A stretch of 32,328 nt of DNA from Chloroflexota bacterium (GTDB lineage Bacteria > Chloroflexota > Anaerolineae > Anaerolineales > Villigracilaceae): the NCBI GenBank assembly GCA_013152325.1, contig JAADGN010000123.1, positions 1-32,328 of the forward strand, given 5' to 3'. Positions 1-8,851 of the stretch are shown here, in pieces; position 1 is the stretch's first letter, and every line of letters starts with the position of its first letter. The notes beneath the pieces were generated by a model, which was given only the letters and a program-made list of their open reading frames with translations, searched no databases and was not told the DNA's origin. Position numbers and translations under genes: made by a program.

Positions 1-89
1 CGGTGGCGCTGGAGCAGGGCTCGAAGTTCGCCATACGCGAAGGCGGCCTGACGGTCGGCGCTGGCGTGATCACCGAGATCATTGAATAG
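1..89 (+). CDS. tuf: Elongation factor Tu, C-terminal end (partial)
   Basis: The 5' part of the gene lies outside the window; the reading frame enters at base 3 and ends at TAG 87-89. The 28 visible residues include FAIREGG and TVGAGVITEIIE, the hallmark end of beta-barrel domain 3 of EF-Tu. EF-Tu is the GTPase that delivers aminoacyl-tRNA to the ribosomal A site. The stop codon is 8 bases before the rpsJ start, so the two genes are very probably co-transcribed, matching the common fusA-tuf-rpsJ order. Identification rests only on the C-terminal signature, but that signature is distinctive. Confidence 0.95.
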   Translation, partial: VALEQGSKFAIREGGLTVGAGVITEIIE

Positions 90-97
90 GTGTTTAG

Positions 98-406
98 ATG
101 ACAAAACAGAAGATCCGTATCCGTCTTAAAGCATACGATCATCGCGTGCTTGATCAATCCGCCAAGCGGATTGTTGACACAGCCGAACGCAGTGGTGCGC
201 ACGTAGTTGGTCCTGTACCCTTGCCAACGAAGAAAGAACGGTTTACAATTCGGCGCTCCACGTTCATCGACAAAGACTCGCACGAGCACTTTGAGATCCG
301 CACACACAATCGTCTGATTGACGTTTTGGACCCCGACTCGAAGACGATTGATATGCTGATGCGGCTCAATCTGCCTGCGGGCGTGGATATCGAGATCAAG
401 ATTTAG
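98..406 (+). CDS. rpsJ: 30S ribosomal protein S10
   Basis: The 102-residue product has the normal S10 length and begins [13 protein letters not shown], with the conserved extended loop [19 protein letters not shown] near residues 52-70. S10 is a head protein of the small subunit and, as NusE, also a partner of NusB in transcription antitermination in other bacteria. It starts 8 bases after tuf. An AGGTG sequence just upstream of the ATG can serve as ribosome-binding site. Unlike the rest of the cluster it is followed by a long gap (236 bases) before rplC. Confidence 0.98.
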   Translation: MTKQKIRIRLKAYDHRVLDQSAKRIVDTAERSGAHVVGPVPLPTKKERFTIRRSTFIDKDSHEHFEIRTHNRLIDVLDPDSKTIDMLMRLNLPAGVDIEIKI

Positions 407-439
407 TTTCGTGGTAGTTGCATGGTATGACAGATCGAC

Positions 440-497
440 AGTTCGTTGGTTTTGTTGGCAAATGAACGTGTTTGCCAACTGACAGGACCAACGAACT
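440..497 (+). promoter_or_regulatory. Two-tier hairpin in the rpsJ-rplC gap
   Basis: Outer arms AGTTCGTTGG (440-449) and CCAACGAACT (488-497) are exact reverse complements of 10 bp. Inside them GTTGGCAAA (454-462) and TTTGCCAAC (471-479) form a second perfect 9-bp stem with an 8-base loop, separated from the outer stem by a small asymmetric internal loop. The whole 58-base element is a strong RNA structure in the transcript between rpsJ and rplC. A role as a ribosomal-protein-binding leader or processing site is inference; the pairing itself is plainly visible. Confidence 0.65.
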
Positions 498-563
498 AGG
501 CAAGGCAATGCAAGAGTTGTTTTGTGCGTAGACCGACACAGATTGCTCTGCGGCAAGGTAACT

Positions 564-625
564 GACTGTGTTGCACTAGAGATGATGCAGCCTAAGCCCA
601 GGCTGACAGTCTCGATAATTTTTTT
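564..625 (+). promoter_or_regulatory. Terminator/attenuator-like structure before rplC
   Basis: CAGCCT (588-593) and AGGCTG (600-605) form a 6-bp stem with a 6-base loop. Stacked directly outside, GACTGT (564-569) can pair with ACAGTC (606-611), leaving an 18-base bulge on the 5' side. A run of seven T follows at 619-625, then the rplC ribosome-binding site GAAGGAG (626-632). The layout resembles an attenuator placed just before the long L3-L4-L23-L2 segment. The distance of 8 bases from stem to T-run is longer than in an ideal intrinsic terminator, so function is uncertain. Confidence 0.4.
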
Positions 626-642
626 GAAGGAGAAAACCGAGT

Positions 643-1272
643 ATGATGAAAGGGCTGATTGGAAAGAAGATCGGTATGACCCAGATCTTCGATGAGACCG
701 GTGCGGCTTTACCGGTAACGCTCATCGAGGCTGGGCCTTGCTATGTTACGCAGATTCGTCGCCCAGAAAGCGAGGGCTACTCTGCGGTGCAGCTTGGTTT
801 TGTTGAGGTCAACCCCAAACGCCTGACGGGTGGAGAGCGGGGGCACCTTAAAGCCAACGAGTTGCTCCATCTACGCTTCCTGCGTGAATTCCGCGCCAAA
901 TCCCTGGACGTTGAAGTCGGCGACAAGATCACCGTCGAGACTTTTAGCGTTGGTGAGCGGGTGGACGTGATCGGTACGAGTAAGGGCAAAGGCTTTCAGG
1001 GCGGTGTCAAGCGACACGGCTTCCGCGGCGGCCCGAAAACCCATGGTCAATCCGACCGTCAGCGCGCGCCGGGTTCTGCTGGCGCGGGCAGCACCCCGGG
1101 CCGGGTCTTCAAGGGAAAACGTATGCCCGGTCACATGGGACGCAATCGTGTCACTGCTCAGAACCTGAAAGTGGTCCTGGTGGATGCTGAACGCAACTTG
1201 CTCGGCGTGAAGGGAGCGGTTCCTGGTCCGAAGGGCGGCCTGATCATGATTAAAGAGGCGCGCAAGCAGTAG
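643..1272 (+). CDS. rplC: 50S ribosomal protein L3
   Basis: The 209-residue product matches bacterial L3 in length and begins [18 protein letters not shown], the typical L3 N-terminus. The long loop that reaches the peptidyl-transferase centre is present ([20 protein letters not shown], about residues 142-161). The position of the glutamine methylated by PrmB in Escherichia coli is occupied by Ala here. The GAAGGAG site at 626-632 supports the ATG at 643; the ATG at 646 is an equally spaced alternative. L3 is an early-assembly 23S rRNA-binding protein. It heads the contiguous L3-L4-L23-L2 block. Confidence 0.98.
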   Translation: MMKGLIGKKIGMTQIFDETGAALPVTLIEAGPCYVTQIRRPESEGYSAVQLGFVEVNPKRLTGGERGHLKANELLHLRFLREFRAKSLDVEVGDKITVETFSVGERVDVIGTSKGKGFQGGVKRHGFRGGPKTHGQSDRQRAPGSAGAGSTPGRVFKGKRMPGHMGRNRVTAQNLKVVLVDAERNLLGVKGAVPGPKGGLIMIKEARKQ

Positions 1273-1297
1273 GCGCTGAGTAATGGGAGCAATTGTG

Positions 1298-1927
1298 ATG
1301 AAAGTAGACGTTTTCAACATCGAAGGCAAGAAACTTCGCCAGGTGGAACTTCCGGCGAAAGTTTTTGAGGCTCCGATCAAAGTGGACTTGATGCACCAGG
1401 CTTATATTCGCCAGATAGCGAATGCGCGCCTGGGCACGCACAAGACGAAATCCCGCGGCGAAGTCTCCGGCGGCGGACGCAAACCCTGGCGTCAAAAGGG
1501 AACCGGTCGCGCCCGTCAGGGCTCCACACGCGCACCCCAGTGGGTTGGCGGCGGCCGTGTCCATACCCCTCGGCCGCGCAGTTATGAGCAGCGCATGCCG
1601 CGCAAGATGCGCCGTGCTGCACTGCGTTCGGCACTGTCGGTCAAGGCGGCTGATGCAAGCGTAGTGATCGTGGACGATCTCGCCTTGTCTGCGCCGAAGA
1701 CCCGCCTGATGGCGGAGGCTTTGGGAAATTTGGTCGGCGACGCGAGCGCGCTCGTTCTCATGCCCGAAAAGGATCAAACGTACGACGTCGCGATGCGCAC
1801 GACAGATAATATCCCGGACGCCAAAGTTTTGTTGGCTGGTTATTTGAATATCCGTGATTTGCTTGGATACGATAAACTGATCTTGCCGCTGAAGACATTA
1901 GACGTTCTGAAAGCGCACTTAGGATAG
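1298..1927 (+). CDS. rplD: 50S ribosomal protein L4
   Basis: I place the start at ATG 1298, giving 209 residues that begin MKVDVFNIEGK. GGGAG at 1285-1289 sits 8 bases upstream, whereas the in-frame ATG at 1283 has no good site. The basic extension loop that enters the ribosome core is visible as KPWRQKGTGRARQGSTRAPQ followed by WVGGG. L4 binds 23S rRNA and lines the exit tunnel. In E. coli it represses the S10 operon through the leader RNA, which makes the structured gap upstream of rplC notable. rplW follows after 9 bases. Confidence 0.97.
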   Translation: MKVDVFNIEGKKLRQVELPAKVFEAPIKVDLMHQAYIRQIANARLGTHKTKSRGEVSGGGRKPWRQKGTGRARQGSTRAPQWVGGGRVHTPRPRSYEQRMPRKMRRAALRSALSVKAADASVVIVDDLALSAPKTRLMAEALGNLVGDASALVLMPEKDQTYDVAMRTTDNIPDAKVLLAGYLNIRDLLGYDKLILPLKTLDVLKAHLG

Positions 1928-1936
1928 GAGGCAGGC

Positions 1937-2239
1937 ATGACTACGATTTATGATGTGCTTCGCCGACCGCTGATCACCGAGAAGACGAACTATCAATTCA
2001 GCAATCTTAACCAATATACCTTCGTCGTTAGTGATGATGCGACCAAGACCATGGTGAAAGACGCTGTCGAGACGATTTTCGATGTGGATGTGGTACGCGT
2101 GAACATTATTAAAGCCCCGGCCAAGCGCGGACGTCGTGCCCGCAGCCGTCGTCTGCTGGTGCGCAAATCCGGGTTCAAAAAAGCCATCGTCACCCTGGCG
2201 GAAGGCTATTCACTTGAGATCTTCGAAGGGGTACAGTAA
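1937..2239 (+). CDS. rplW: 50S ribosomal protein L23
   Basis: The 100-residue product has the L23 start signature [17 protein letters not shown] and the basic central loop [19 protein letters not shown] near residues 54-74. L23 sits at the tunnel exit and docks the signal recognition particle and trigger factor. A strong GGAGG site precedes the ATG. The stop codon overlaps the rplB start by one base (TAATG), suggesting translational coupling. Confidence 0.98.
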   Translation: MTTIYDVLRRPLITEKTNYQFSNLNQYTFVVSDDATKTMVKDAVETIFDVDVVRVNIIKAPAKRGRRARSRRLLVRKSGFKKAIVTLAEGYSLEIFEGVQ

Positions 2240-3075
2240 TGGCTGTCAAGAAATATAAACCGGTAACTCCCGGTCAGCGTGGTATGACCGGATATACGTT
2301 TGAAGAGATCACAAAGTCAACCCCCGAACGCTCTTTGCTCGTACCGCTGCGCAAAAGCGGTGGACGTAACGTGCATGGGCGTGTGACGGTTCGTCATCGT
2401 GGCGGCGGACACCGCCGCTTCATCCGCATTGTGGATTTCAAGCGCGACAAGCTTGGTATCCCTGCCCGCGTGGCCGCGATCGAGTACGATCCGAATCGCA
2501 CGGCTCGTTTGGCCTTGCTTTTCTATGCCGACGGCGCGAAGCGTTATATCATCGCCCCGCTCGGTGTGAAAGTTGGCGATACCCTCATGTCTGGCCCGAA
2601 TGCGGAGATCCGCGCGGGCAACTGCCTGCCGATTGCCAATATTCCTGTGGGTACGATGATCCACAATATTGAGATGAAAGAGGGCAAAGGTGGTCAGATG
2701 GCGCGTTCGGCAGGCGCTTCGGCGCAGTTGCTGGCGAAAGAGGGCGATTATGCCCAGATCCGTCTGCCATCGGGCGAGGTGCGTTTGGTGCGCCAGGCAT
2801 GTTACGCGACCCTTGGACAGGTTGGCAATGTGGATCATGGCAACATCAAACTGGGCAAGGCAGGCCGCAAACGCCACTTGGGCATCCGCCCGACAGTGCG
2901 CGGTTCCGCAATGAGCCCGCGCGACCATCCGCATGGTGGCGGTGAAGGGCGTCAACCAATTGGCATGCCCGGTCCGAAGAGTCCGTGGGGTAAACCCACC
3001 CTGGGCTACAAGACCCGCCGCAACAAGGATACAAACAAGTACATCGTGCGCCGCCGCAATAAAGGGAAGCGGTAG
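2239..3075 (+). CDS. rplB: 50S ribosomal protein L2
   Basis: The 278-residue protein has full L2 length. It begins [19 protein letters not shown] and carries the diagnostic C-terminal [11 protein letters not shown] segment, whose conserved His lies near the peptidyl-transferase centre, and the [16 protein letters not shown] tail. L2 is needed for subunit association and peptide-bond formation. It is the last gene of the tight L3-L4-L23-L2 block; rpsS follows after 36 bases. Confidence 0.98.
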   Translation: MAVKKYKPVTPGQRGMTGYTFEEITKSTPERSLLVPLRKSGGRNVHGRVTVRHRGGGHRRFIRIVDFKRDKLGIPARVAAIEYDPNRTARLALLFYADGAKRYIIAPLGVKVGDTLMSGPNAEIRAGNCLPIANIPVGTMIHNIEMKEGKGGQMARSAGASAQLLAKEGDYAQIRLPSGEVRLVRQACYATLGQVGNVDHGNIKLGKAGRKRHLGIRPTVRGSAMSPRDHPHGGGEGRQPIGMPGPKSPWGKPTLGYKTRRNKDTNKYIVRRRNKGKR

Positions 3076-3111
3076 ACGAAACGGCTAAGACTGTAAGCGA
3101 GGAACGAAGAT

Positions 3112-3378
3112 ATGTCACGATCGTTGAAAAAAGGGCCGTATATCGACCCGAAACTGCTCGTAAAAATCGAGGCGATGAACCAGAAGGGCGAAAAGAAAGT
3201 TATTCGCACCTGGAGCCGGGCGAGCGTTATTTTTCCCCAGATGGTTGGCCACACGATTGCTGTCCACGATGGCCGCCGTCATGTACCGATCTATATTACC
3301 GAAAACATGGTCGGCCACCGGTTGGGTGAGTTTGCCCCGACGCGTACCTATCGCGGTCATTTGGCGGAGAGAAAGTAG
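3112..3378 (+). CDS. rpsS: 30S ribosomal protein S19
   Basis: The 88-residue product begins [16 protein letters not shown] and contains the universally conserved [21 protein letters not shown] and THRGH-like (TYRGH) motifs. S19 is in the head of the 30S subunit, in complex with S13 near the A-site finger. A GAGGAACGAAG stretch upstream provides the ribosome-binding site. rplV starts 8 bases downstream. Confidence 0.98.
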   Translation: MSRSLKKGPYIDPKLLVKIEAMNQKGEKKVIRTWSRASVIFPQMVGHTIAVHDGRRHVPIYITENMVGHRLGEFAPTRTYRGHLAERK

Positions 3379-3386
3379 GAGTGTGA

Positions 3387-3737
3387 ATGATGGCTGATCA
3401 AGATATTCGCGCTCAATTGCGCTTCTTTCCTGTCTCTGCCCAGAAGGTGCGTTTGGTGATCGATCTGGTGCGCGGCAAAGACGCTGTTGAAGCTCTTGAA
3501 ATGCTGCGTTTTGTCACGAAACGTTCTGCAGGCCCGGTGCGCAAGCTGCTGGCTTCCGCGGTGGCCAACGCTGAGGAAAATTTTGGCATCAGTCGGGATG
3601 ACCTGTACGTAGCCAAAATCTACGCTGATGAGGCTCCCACCCGCAAATGGCGTCGTTTTGGCGCACGCGGTCGTTTTAAACCGCTTCTGCGTCGCTCCTC
3701 GCACGTGACGGTCATCTTGCGCGAGCGAGCAGCATAA
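3387..3737 (+). CDS. rplV: 50S ribosomal protein L22
   Basis: The product is 116 residues from ATG 3387 (115 from the adjacent ATG 3390). It shows the L22 pattern RFFPVSAQKVRLVIDLVRGK near the N-terminus and the long tunnel-lining beta-hairpin (KWRRFGARGRFKPLLRRSSH) near the C-terminus, with the final HVTVIL strand. L22 narrows the exit tunnel with L4. GGAG in the short rpsS-rplV gap is the likely ribosome-binding site. Confidence 0.97.
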   Translation: MMADQDIRAQLRFFPVSAQKVRLVIDLVRGKDAVEALEMLRFVTKRSAGPVRKLLASAVANAEENFGISRDDLYVAKIYADEAPTRKWRRFGARGRFKPLLRRSSHVTVILRERAA

Positions 3738-3762
3738 CTGAAAAGGACGCAAAGGAGATATT

Positions 3763-4512
3763 ATGGGTCGTAAAGTTCATCCCGTTGGTTTTCGTCTCAA
3801 GATCAATCAGCCCTGGCAAGGGCGCTGGTTTGCTGAAGGCGCACAATACCGGGAGCAATTGCAGCAAGATATCGCTATTCGCAGTCTGCTGACAGGCGTT
3901 GCGTCCAAGGGCGGTGCGGCATCTTTCCGCAAGGTGGAAGAATTGCGCCGTGGATTGTCGGAATCCGTGCTTAATCAGCGCGCTGGCGTTTCGCGCATCG
4001 AGATCGAACGTTATCCGGGAAAGATCAAGGTTGCCATCCACACTGCCAAACCGGGAGTTTTGATTGGCCGCAAAGGCGAAAGTGTGAAGAAGATCCGCAA
4101 AAACCTGGAAATACTGGTTGGCAAGAAAGTGGATCTGGACGTCAAGGAAATCAAGTCGCCGGATACCGACGCGCACTTGATCGCGGTCAATATTGCCGAC
4201 CAATTGCAGCGCCGCATTAGTTATCGCCGGGCGATGAAGCGTGCGATCCAGAACGCCATGCGCCAGGGCGCCGAAGGCATTAAGATCGAGGTTTCGGGGC
4301 GTCTGAGCGGATCGGAAATGGCTCGTCGCGTTTGGCTGCGTGATGGACGTGTTCCTCTGCAAACGCTGCGCGCGAACATTGACTTTTCCATTGCGAAGGC
4401 CGTGACCACTTATGGCAGCATCGGTGTCAAGGTTTGGGTCTACAAAGGCGAATCGATGCCCGAGACGGAAGAAAAAACTGAGGCGACTGAAGGCGTGTAC
4501 GTGAGCAAGTAG
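3763..4512 (+). CDS. rpsC: 30S ribosomal protein S3
   Basis: The 249-residue product begins MGRKVHPVGFRL and has the KH-type RNA-binding motif with its GxxG loop in GVLIGRKGESVKKI (around residues 88-101). The C-terminal S3 domain contains RRAMKRAIQNAMRQGAEGIK. The last 20 or so residues form an acidic tail (PETEEKTEATEG) beyond the core fold. S3 helps form the mRNA entry tunnel. A strong AAAGGAGA site precedes the ATG. Confidence 0.98.
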   Translation: MGRKVHPVGFRLKINQPWQGRWFAEGAQYREQLQQDIAIRSLLTGVASKGGAASFRKVEELRRGLSESVLNQRAGVSRIEIERYPGKIKVAIHTAKPGVLIGRKGESVKKIRKNLEILVGKKVDLDVKEIKSPDTDAHLIAVNIADQLQRRISYRRAMKRAIQNAMRQGAEGIKIEVSGRLSGSEMARRVWLRDGRVPLQTLRANIDFSIAKAVTTYGSIGVKVWVYKGESMPETEEKTEATEGVYVSK

Positions 4513-4554
4513 CCCGTACATGGCTGGAGTTGCTTGAGAAAAGAGGTTATTTCT

Positions 4555-4971
4555 ATGTTGATGCCTAAACGTGTAAAGTGGCGCAAGCAGATGCGCGGTC
4601 GTATGAGAGGTAAGGCTTTACGCGGCGCTCAGGTTAGTTTTGGAGAGTTTGGTCTTCAAGCCCTGGAACCGGGCTGGATATCCGCTCGCCAGATCGAGGC
4701 TGCGCGGCGTGCGATCGTACGTTCGATGAAACGCCGCGGCAAAGTCTGGATCCGTATTTTCCCGTCCAAGCCTTATACCAAGCGTGCCGCTGAATCCCGC
4801 ATGGGTAAGGGGAAGGGTTCGGTGGAATATTGGGTTGCAGTGGTCAAACCGGGCCGAATCATGTTCGAAGTCGGCGGCCTCTCGGAAGATATCGCGGTAG
4901 AAGCGCTGAGATTGGCGCAGTACAAACTGTCGATCAAGACTAAAATCATTGCTCGACAGGCAGGAGAGTAG
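4555..4971 (+). CDS. rplP: 50S ribosomal protein L16
   Basis: The start is set at ATG 4555, preceded by AAAGAGG, because family members begin [11 protein letters not shown]. The upstream in-frame TTG at 4534 would add seven residues foreign to the family. The 138-residue product contains [22 protein letters not shown], the conserved region near the A-site tRNA elbow. L16 is a late-assembly protein needed for 50S activity. rpmC starts 2 bases after the stop. Confidence 0.97.
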   Translation: MLMPKRVKWRKQMRGRMRGKALRGAQVSFGEFGLQALEPGWISARQIEAARRAIVRSMKRRGKVWIRIFPSKPYTKRAAESRMGKGKGSVEYWVAVVKPGRIMFEVGGLSEDIAVEALRLAQYKLSIKTKIIARQAGE

Positions 4972-4973
4972 GC

Positions 4974-5186
4974 ATGAAACCCAGTGAAATTCGCGCCTTA
5001 TCTGTAGGAGAAATTGAGGCCAAACTGGCAGATGCCCGTGAAGAAATGATGAAACTCCGCTTTCAACGGGTAACTGGTCAGTTGACCGACACCAGCCGTC
5101 TGCGTATTTTGCGCCGTGAAATTGCTCGCTTGAGCACGATTATCAGTGAGCGCGAAATAGCGGCTGAAGTGGAAGGTGAAGCATGA
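4974..5186 (+). CDS. rpmC: 50S ribosomal protein L29
   Basis: The 70-residue, all-helical product begins [18 protein letters not shown] and contains [17 protein letters not shown], the L29 core. L29 binds near the tunnel exit next to L23. GGAGAG lies just upstream. Its last codons overlap the rpsQ start by 4 bases (ATGA), a typical translational-coupling arrangement. Confidence 0.97.
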   Translation: MKPSEIRALSVGEIEAKLADAREEMMKLRFQRVTGQLTDTSRLRILRREIARLSTIISEREIAAEVEGEA

Positions 5187-5455
5187 ACAAACGTCGTCGT
5201 ATGACTGGTTTTGTGACCAGCAACAAAATGACCAAGACCGTTGTGGTGGAGATTTCCCGGACGTTTCGGCATCCGCTATACCACAAGGTCGTCCATCGCA
5301 GCAAGCGTGTCAAGGCTCACGACGAACTGGGTTGCAATATTGGCGACCAGGTCCAGATCGTGGAAAGTCGTCCGATCTCGCGCGGCAAGCATTGGGTTGT
5401 CGAAACGATTCTCAAGCGTGAGCTGCGCACTGCCGACGCGGGCGTGGGAGAGTAA
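5183..5455 (+). CDS. rpsQ: 30S ribosomal protein S17
   Basis: The 90-residue product has the S17 OB-fold signature: [17 protein letters not shown] at the N-terminus, [19 protein letters not shown] in the middle, and [21 protein letters not shown]17 is a primary 16S rRNA-binding protein of the 30S body. The start codon overlaps the end of rpmC by 4 bases; GAAGGTG is upstream. rplN follows after 3 bases. Confidence 0.97.
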   Translation: MNKRRRMTGFVTSNKMTKTVVVEISRTFRHPLYHKVVHRSKRVKAHDELGCNIGDQVQIVESRPISRGKHWVVETILKRELRTADAGVGE

Positions 5456-5458
5456 GCC

Positions 5459-5830
5459 ATGATCCAGACAGAATCGCGTCTTAAAGTTGCTGATAACACC
5501 GGCGCACGTGAGTTGCTTGTGATCAACGTGCTTGGTGGATCGACCCGCAAATACGGCAGTATCGGTGACGTGGTGGTTGCTACCGTGAAGGTCGCTACGC
5601 CGCAAGGATCGGTGAAGAAGAGTGATATCGTCCGCGCGGTGGTCGTGCGCTGCTCGAAGGAATGGCGCCGCGATGATGGTTCCCACATCCGTTTTGACGA
5701 TAACGCGGCGGTTATCCTGGATACCGACGGCAAGAATCCAAAAGGCAGCCGTATCTTCGGGCCGGTAGCGCGTGAACTGCGCGAAAAAGGCTTTATGAAG
5801 ATAGTTTCGCTGGCTCCGGAAGTACTCTAG
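5459..5830 (+). CDS. rplN: 50S ribosomal protein L14
   Basis: The 123-residue product begins [27 protein letters not shown] with only conservative changes from the family consensus, and ends [13 protein letters not shown]. Normal L14 length is about 122. L14 contacts the small subunit in bridge B5/B8. GGGAGAG at the end of rpsQ supplies the ribosome-binding site. Confidence 0.98.
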   Translation: MIQTESRLKVADNTGARELLVINVLGGSTRKYGSIGDVVVATVKVATPQGSVKKSDIVRAVVVRCSKEWRRDDGSHIRFDDNAAVILDTDGKNPKGSRIFGPVARELREKGFMKIVSLAPEVL

Positions 5831-5850
5831 GCCAGCGTGGGAGCGAAATC

Positions 5851-6180
5851 ATGAATACCAAGATTCGCAAAGGGGATACCGTTGAAATCATCAGCGGCCG
5901 CTTTGAAGACAAAGGAAAGCGCGGCGAGGTGATCAACGTCATCCCGAAGAATAAACGTGTTGTTGTACAGGGCATCAATATTCGCACGAAGCATCAACAG
6001 CAAGTGCAGACGCAGGGACGTACGATCAATCCGGGCCGTATCAAGTTCGAGGGGCCGCTGGACATCTCCAACGTGATGCTGGTCTGCCCGAAATGCAATC
6101 AGCCCACTCGTGTGGGTGTGCAGCGTGACCAAGCGGGCGCTCACCGCGTTTGCAAAAAATGCCAGGCAATGATCGACTGA
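5851..6180 (+). CDS. rplX: 50S ribosomal protein L24
   Basis: The 109-residue product has an N-terminal KOW motif ([21 protein letters not shown]). Its C-terminal extension carries two Cys pairs (CPKC and CKKC, about residues 76-104) that look like a small zinc ribbon, as in many non-proteobacterial L24 proteins. L24 initiates 50S assembly by binding the 5' part of 23S rRNA. GGGAG precedes the ATG. The rplE start lies 20 bases downstream. Confidence 0.97.
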   Translation: MNTKIRKGDTVEIISGRFEDKGKRGEVINVIPKNKRVVVQGINIRTKHQQQVQTQGRTINPGRIKFEGPLDISNVMLVCPKCNQPTRVGVQRDQAGAHRVCKKCQAMID

Positions 6181-6200
6181 TTGCAGGCTGGAGCGTTGAT

Positions 6201-6746
6201 ATGAATAAATTGAAAGAATTTTATCAAGAAGAAGCGGTGCCATCGCTGCAGAAGACGTTCGAGTATAAGAGCATCATGCAGGTGCCGCGCATTCAGAAAG
6301 TCGTGGTCAATATCGGCATAGGCGAAGCGATGGGTAACCCCAAAGTGTTGGAAGCGGCCGTATCTGACCTGACCACGATCACAGGCCAAAGGCCTGTTAC
6401 GACCAAGGCTCGCAAGAGCATCGCGAATTTCAAATTGCGCGAGGGCAGTGTGATTGGCACCAAAGTTACGCTGCGCGGCGAAAAGATGTGGGCCTTCTTG
6501 GACCGTCTGATCAATGTTGCGTTGCCGCGTGTTCGTGACTTCCGTGGTATTTCGCCGAACGCGTTTGATGGGCGCGGCAATTATACGTTGGGTCTTCGTG
6601 ATCAATTGATCTGGCCAGAGATCGATTACGATGAAATCGATAAACTGCGCGGCATGGAAGTTACCATTGTAACGACTGCGCAGACTGATGACCAGGCACG
6701 AACTTTGTTGCAGTTGCTTGGTATGCCGTTCAAAAAGGAAGCATAA
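6201..6746 (+). CDS. rplE: 50S ribosomal protein L5
   Basis: I choose ATG 6201 ([16 protein letters not shown]), with CTGGAG about 10 bases upstream; this gives 181 residues, the family size. A longer frame beginning inside rplX would add 17 foreign residues. Conserved stretches include [24 protein letters not shown] and [20 protein letters not shown]5 forms the central protuberance with 5S rRNA and contacts P-site tRNA. Confidence 0.97.
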   Translation: MNKLKEFYQEEAVPSLQKTFEYKSIMQVPRIQKVVVNIGIGEAMGNPKVLEAAVSDLTTITGQRPVTTKARKSIANFKLREGSVIGTKVTLRGEKMWAFLDRLINVALPRVRDFRGISPNAFDGRGNYTLGLRDQLIWPEIDYDEIDKLRGMEVTIVTTAQTDDQARTLLQLLGMPFKKEA

Positions 6747-6749
6747 CCT

Positions 6750-6932
6750 ATGGCAAAGAAATGTATGCAGTATCGCGAGATGCGGCGTAAGTACCCCACG
6801 CGAGTACGCAATCGCTGCCAACGTTGTGGACGTCCGCGCGGCTATATCCGCCGCTTTGGTTTGTGCCGGATTTGCTTCCGTGAACTCGCGTTGGAAGGCA
6901 AGATCCCCGGCGTGACCAAGTCATCTTGGTAG
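6750..6932 (+). CDS. rpsN: 30S ribosomal protein S14, zinc-binding (type Z)
   Basis: The 60-residue product is the short zinc form of S14: CQRC (about residues 23-26) and CRIC (about 38-41) frame [12 protein letters not shown], and the tail is [11 protein letters not shown]. The long zinc-free form would be about 100 residues. S14 is in the 30S head between S3 and S10. It starts 3 bases after rplE, with AAAGGAAG overlapping the end of that gene. It is often named rpsZ. Confidence 0.97.
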   Translation: MAKKCMQYREMRRKYPTRVRNRCQRCGRPRGYIRRFGLCRICFRELALEGKIPGVTKSSW

Positions 6933-6950
6933 CCGGGTGGAGGTGAAAGC

Positions 6951-7364
6951 ATGAGTTTTTCTGATCCTATTGCTGATATGCTGACGCGCATTCGTAACGC
7001 GGCCATGATTGGCCAAACACTGGTAGCCATGCCTAGCTCCAAGATGAAGGTGGAAATTGCCCGGATTCTGAAGGAAGAAGGCTACTTGGAAAAGTTTGAG
7101 GTCGTAGATGGTGAACGGCCAGGCCAGCCTGTCCTGCGTGTGCGCATCAAATATGTAGGTAAACGTCGTCAGCGCCAACCGGTCATTACCGGCTTGGAGC
7201 GCGTGAGCCGCCCTGGACGGCGCGTCTATACCAAGAAACGGGATATTCCCTGGGTTTTGTCTGGTATCGGCGTCGCTATTTTGTCTACCCCGAAAGGGAT
7301 CATGACCGGCCAAAAGGCTCGCGCGATGGGCGTCGGCGGCGAGATCCTCTGTAAAGTCTGGTAA
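6951..7364 (+). CDS. rpsH: 30S ribosomal protein S8
   Basis: The 137-residue product begins with the S8 signature [13 protein letters not shown] and ends with the conserved [11 protein letters not shown]. The middle contains [31 protein letters not shown]8 is a primary 16S rRNA binder and, in E. coli, represses the spc operon. GGAGGTG upstream of the ATG is a strong ribosome-binding site. Confidence 0.98.
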   Translation: MSFSDPIADMLTRIRNAAMIGQTLVAMPSSKMKVEIARILKEEGYLEKFEVVDGERPGQPVLRVRIKYVGKRRQRQPVITGLERVSRPGRRVYTKKRDIPWVLSGIGVAILSTPKGIMTGQKARAMGVGGEILCKVW

Positions 7365-7380
7365 GCAGGAGGTTGTTACA

Positions 7381-7926
7381 GTGTCTCGCATTGGAAGTAT
7401 GCCGGTAGTCATCCCTGATGGCGTGCAGGTAAATATCAAAGGTTCGTTTGTGCAGGTGAAAGGCCCGAAAGGGGAGCTCCAGCGCACTTTCTCCCCTTTG
7501 ATCGCGATCGCGATGGAAGAGGGCCAGATCGTGGTCACGCGCAAATCTGATCTTCCCACAGAACGCGCTTTGCATGGGACGACGCGGGCGGTTATCGCGA
7601 ATATGGTACACGGCGTGAGCGCCGGTTTCGAAAAAGTTCTAGAGATCCAGGGTGTCGGCTACCGTGCTGAAGTCCAGGGAAAGAATCTGGTTCTGAACGT
7701 GGGATATTCCCACCCGGTTGAGATCGAACCCAAGGATGGCATTACCTTCGAGGCGGATGCCAAGGCGCGCCAGATCAAGGTGACGGGGATCGACAAGGAA
7801 GTCGTCGGCCAGGCTGCCGCCGAAATTCGTAAGGTCCGCCCGCCCGAACCGTATCATGGCAAAGGCATCCGCTATCTTGGCGAATACATCCGTCGCAAAG
7901 CTGGTAAAGCCGGGAAAGGATTGTAA
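7381..7926 (+). CDS. rplF: 50S ribosomal protein L6
   Basis: The 181-residue product starts with GTG (read as Met-Ser-Arg-Ile-Gly), preceded by a perfect AGGAGG at 7367-7372 with 8 bases of spacing. L6 hallmarks are [14 protein letters not shown] at the N-terminus and [26 protein letters not shown] at the C-terminus. L6 sits at the base of the L7/L12 stalk, close to the elongation-factor site. rplR begins 3 bases after the stop. Confidence 0.98.
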   Translation: MSRIGSMPVVIPDGVQVNIKGSFVQVKGPKGELQRTFSPLIAIAMEEGQIVVTRKSDLPTERALHGTTRAVIANMVHGVSAGFEKVLEIQGVGYRAEVQGKNLVLNVGYSHPVEIEPKDGITFEADAKARQIKVTGIDKEVVGQAAAEIRKVRPPEPYHGKGIRYLGEYIRRKAGKAGKGL

Positions 7927-7929
7927 ATT

Positions 7930-8295
7930 ATGGGCGTTAAGAATCGATCTGTCGCTCGTATTCGACGTCATGCACGGGTGCGCAAGCACATTTCTGGCAC
8001 CTCTGAGCGGCCTCGCCTGAGTGTTTTTCGCAGCCTTTCGGAAATCTATGCACAGGTCATTGACGACCAGGCCGGGCGCACGTTGGTTTCGGCTTCGAGT
8101 ATCGACCAGGAGCTGCGCGCCAAGATGAAAGGCTTAAAGAAGATTGAGCAGGCGCGTCTGGTCGGAGAGGCAATTGCCGAACGGGCCAAAAGCAAAGGCA
8201 TCAAACGAGTCGTTTTCGACCGTGGCGGATTTCGCTACACGGGACGTGTCAAAGCCTTGGCGGATAGTGCGCGTGAAGGCGGCCTGGAATTCTAG
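7930..8295 (+). CDS. rplR: 50S ribosomal protein L18
   Basis: The 121-residue product has [21 protein letters not shown] near the N-terminus and [27 protein letters not shown] at the C-terminus, both diagnostic for L18. L18 binds 5S rRNA in the central protuberance together with L5. AAAGGA at the end of rplF is the probable ribosome-binding site. Confidence 0.98.
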   Translation: MGVKNRSVARIRRHARVRKHISGTSERPRLSVFRSLSEIYAQVIDDQAGRTLVSASSIDQELRAKMKGLKKIEQARLVGEAIAERAKSKGIKRVVFDRGGFRYTGRVKALADSAREGGLEF

Positions 8296-8314
8296 GGCCT
8301 GAGTGGAGAAAAAT

Positions 8315-8851
8315 ATGTCGAAATACGAGAAAAAAGACTACGAAAAAGACGAACTCGAAGAGCGCGTAATCGAGATCGCCCGCGTGACCAAGGTTGTCAA
8401 AGGTGGACGTCGTTTCCAGTTCCGTGTGACCGTGGTGGTTGGCGATCAAAAAGGCAAGGTTGGTATGGGTGTTGGCAAGGCCAACTCCGTGCCGGATGCC
8501 ATGCGCAAGGCCTCTGAACGGGCGCGCCGCGATCTGCATTTCGTCAACCTGGCTGGCACGACCATTCCGCATCAAACGCTGGGACGGGTGAGCGGCGCAC
8601 GAGTTTTGTTGAAGCCCGCTTCCCCCGGCACGGGCGTTATCGCTGCTGGCGGTGTGCGCGCGGTGCTGGAGTCTGCCGGTGTGAAGGACATCCTGACCAA
8701 ATCGATGGGCAGCAACAATGTCTTGAACGTGGTGAAAGCGACTTTCGACGCGTTGGCGCAATTGAAATCCCCGGCGGAAGAGGCTGCCCGACGCGGCAAG
8801 CCCCTTAAAGAGTTGTTGCCGTTCTGGGAACGGAGGAAGCAACATGGCTAA
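8315..8851 (+). CDS. rpsE: 30S ribosomal protein S5
   Basis: The start is placed at ATG 8315, giving 178 residues. GTGGAG (8303-8308) lies at ribosome-binding distance, so the in-frame GTG at 8303 is more likely part of that site than a start codon. After a charged N-terminal extension rich in Lys, Asp and Glu, the S5 core appears: VVKGGRRFQFRVTVVVGDQKG, GKVGMGVGKANSVPDAM and the late SMGSNNVLNVVKATFDAL. S5 influences decoding accuracy and mRNA entry. Its end overlaps rpmD by 8 bases. Confidence 0.97.
   Translation: MSKYEKKDYEKDELEERVIEIARVTKVVKGGRRFQFRVTVVVGDQKGKVGMGVGKANSVPDAMRKASERARRDLHFVNLAGTTIPHQTLGRVSGARVLLKPASPGTGVIAAGGVRAVLESAGVKDILTKSMGSNNVLNVVKATFDALAQLKSPAEEAARRGKPLKELLPFWERRKQHG

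Noticed and set aside
4534-4554. Longer L16 starting at TTG 4534
   Set aside because: It would add seven residues not found in L16 proteins, and the ribosome-binding site AAGAGG lies between it and the better ATG at 4555.
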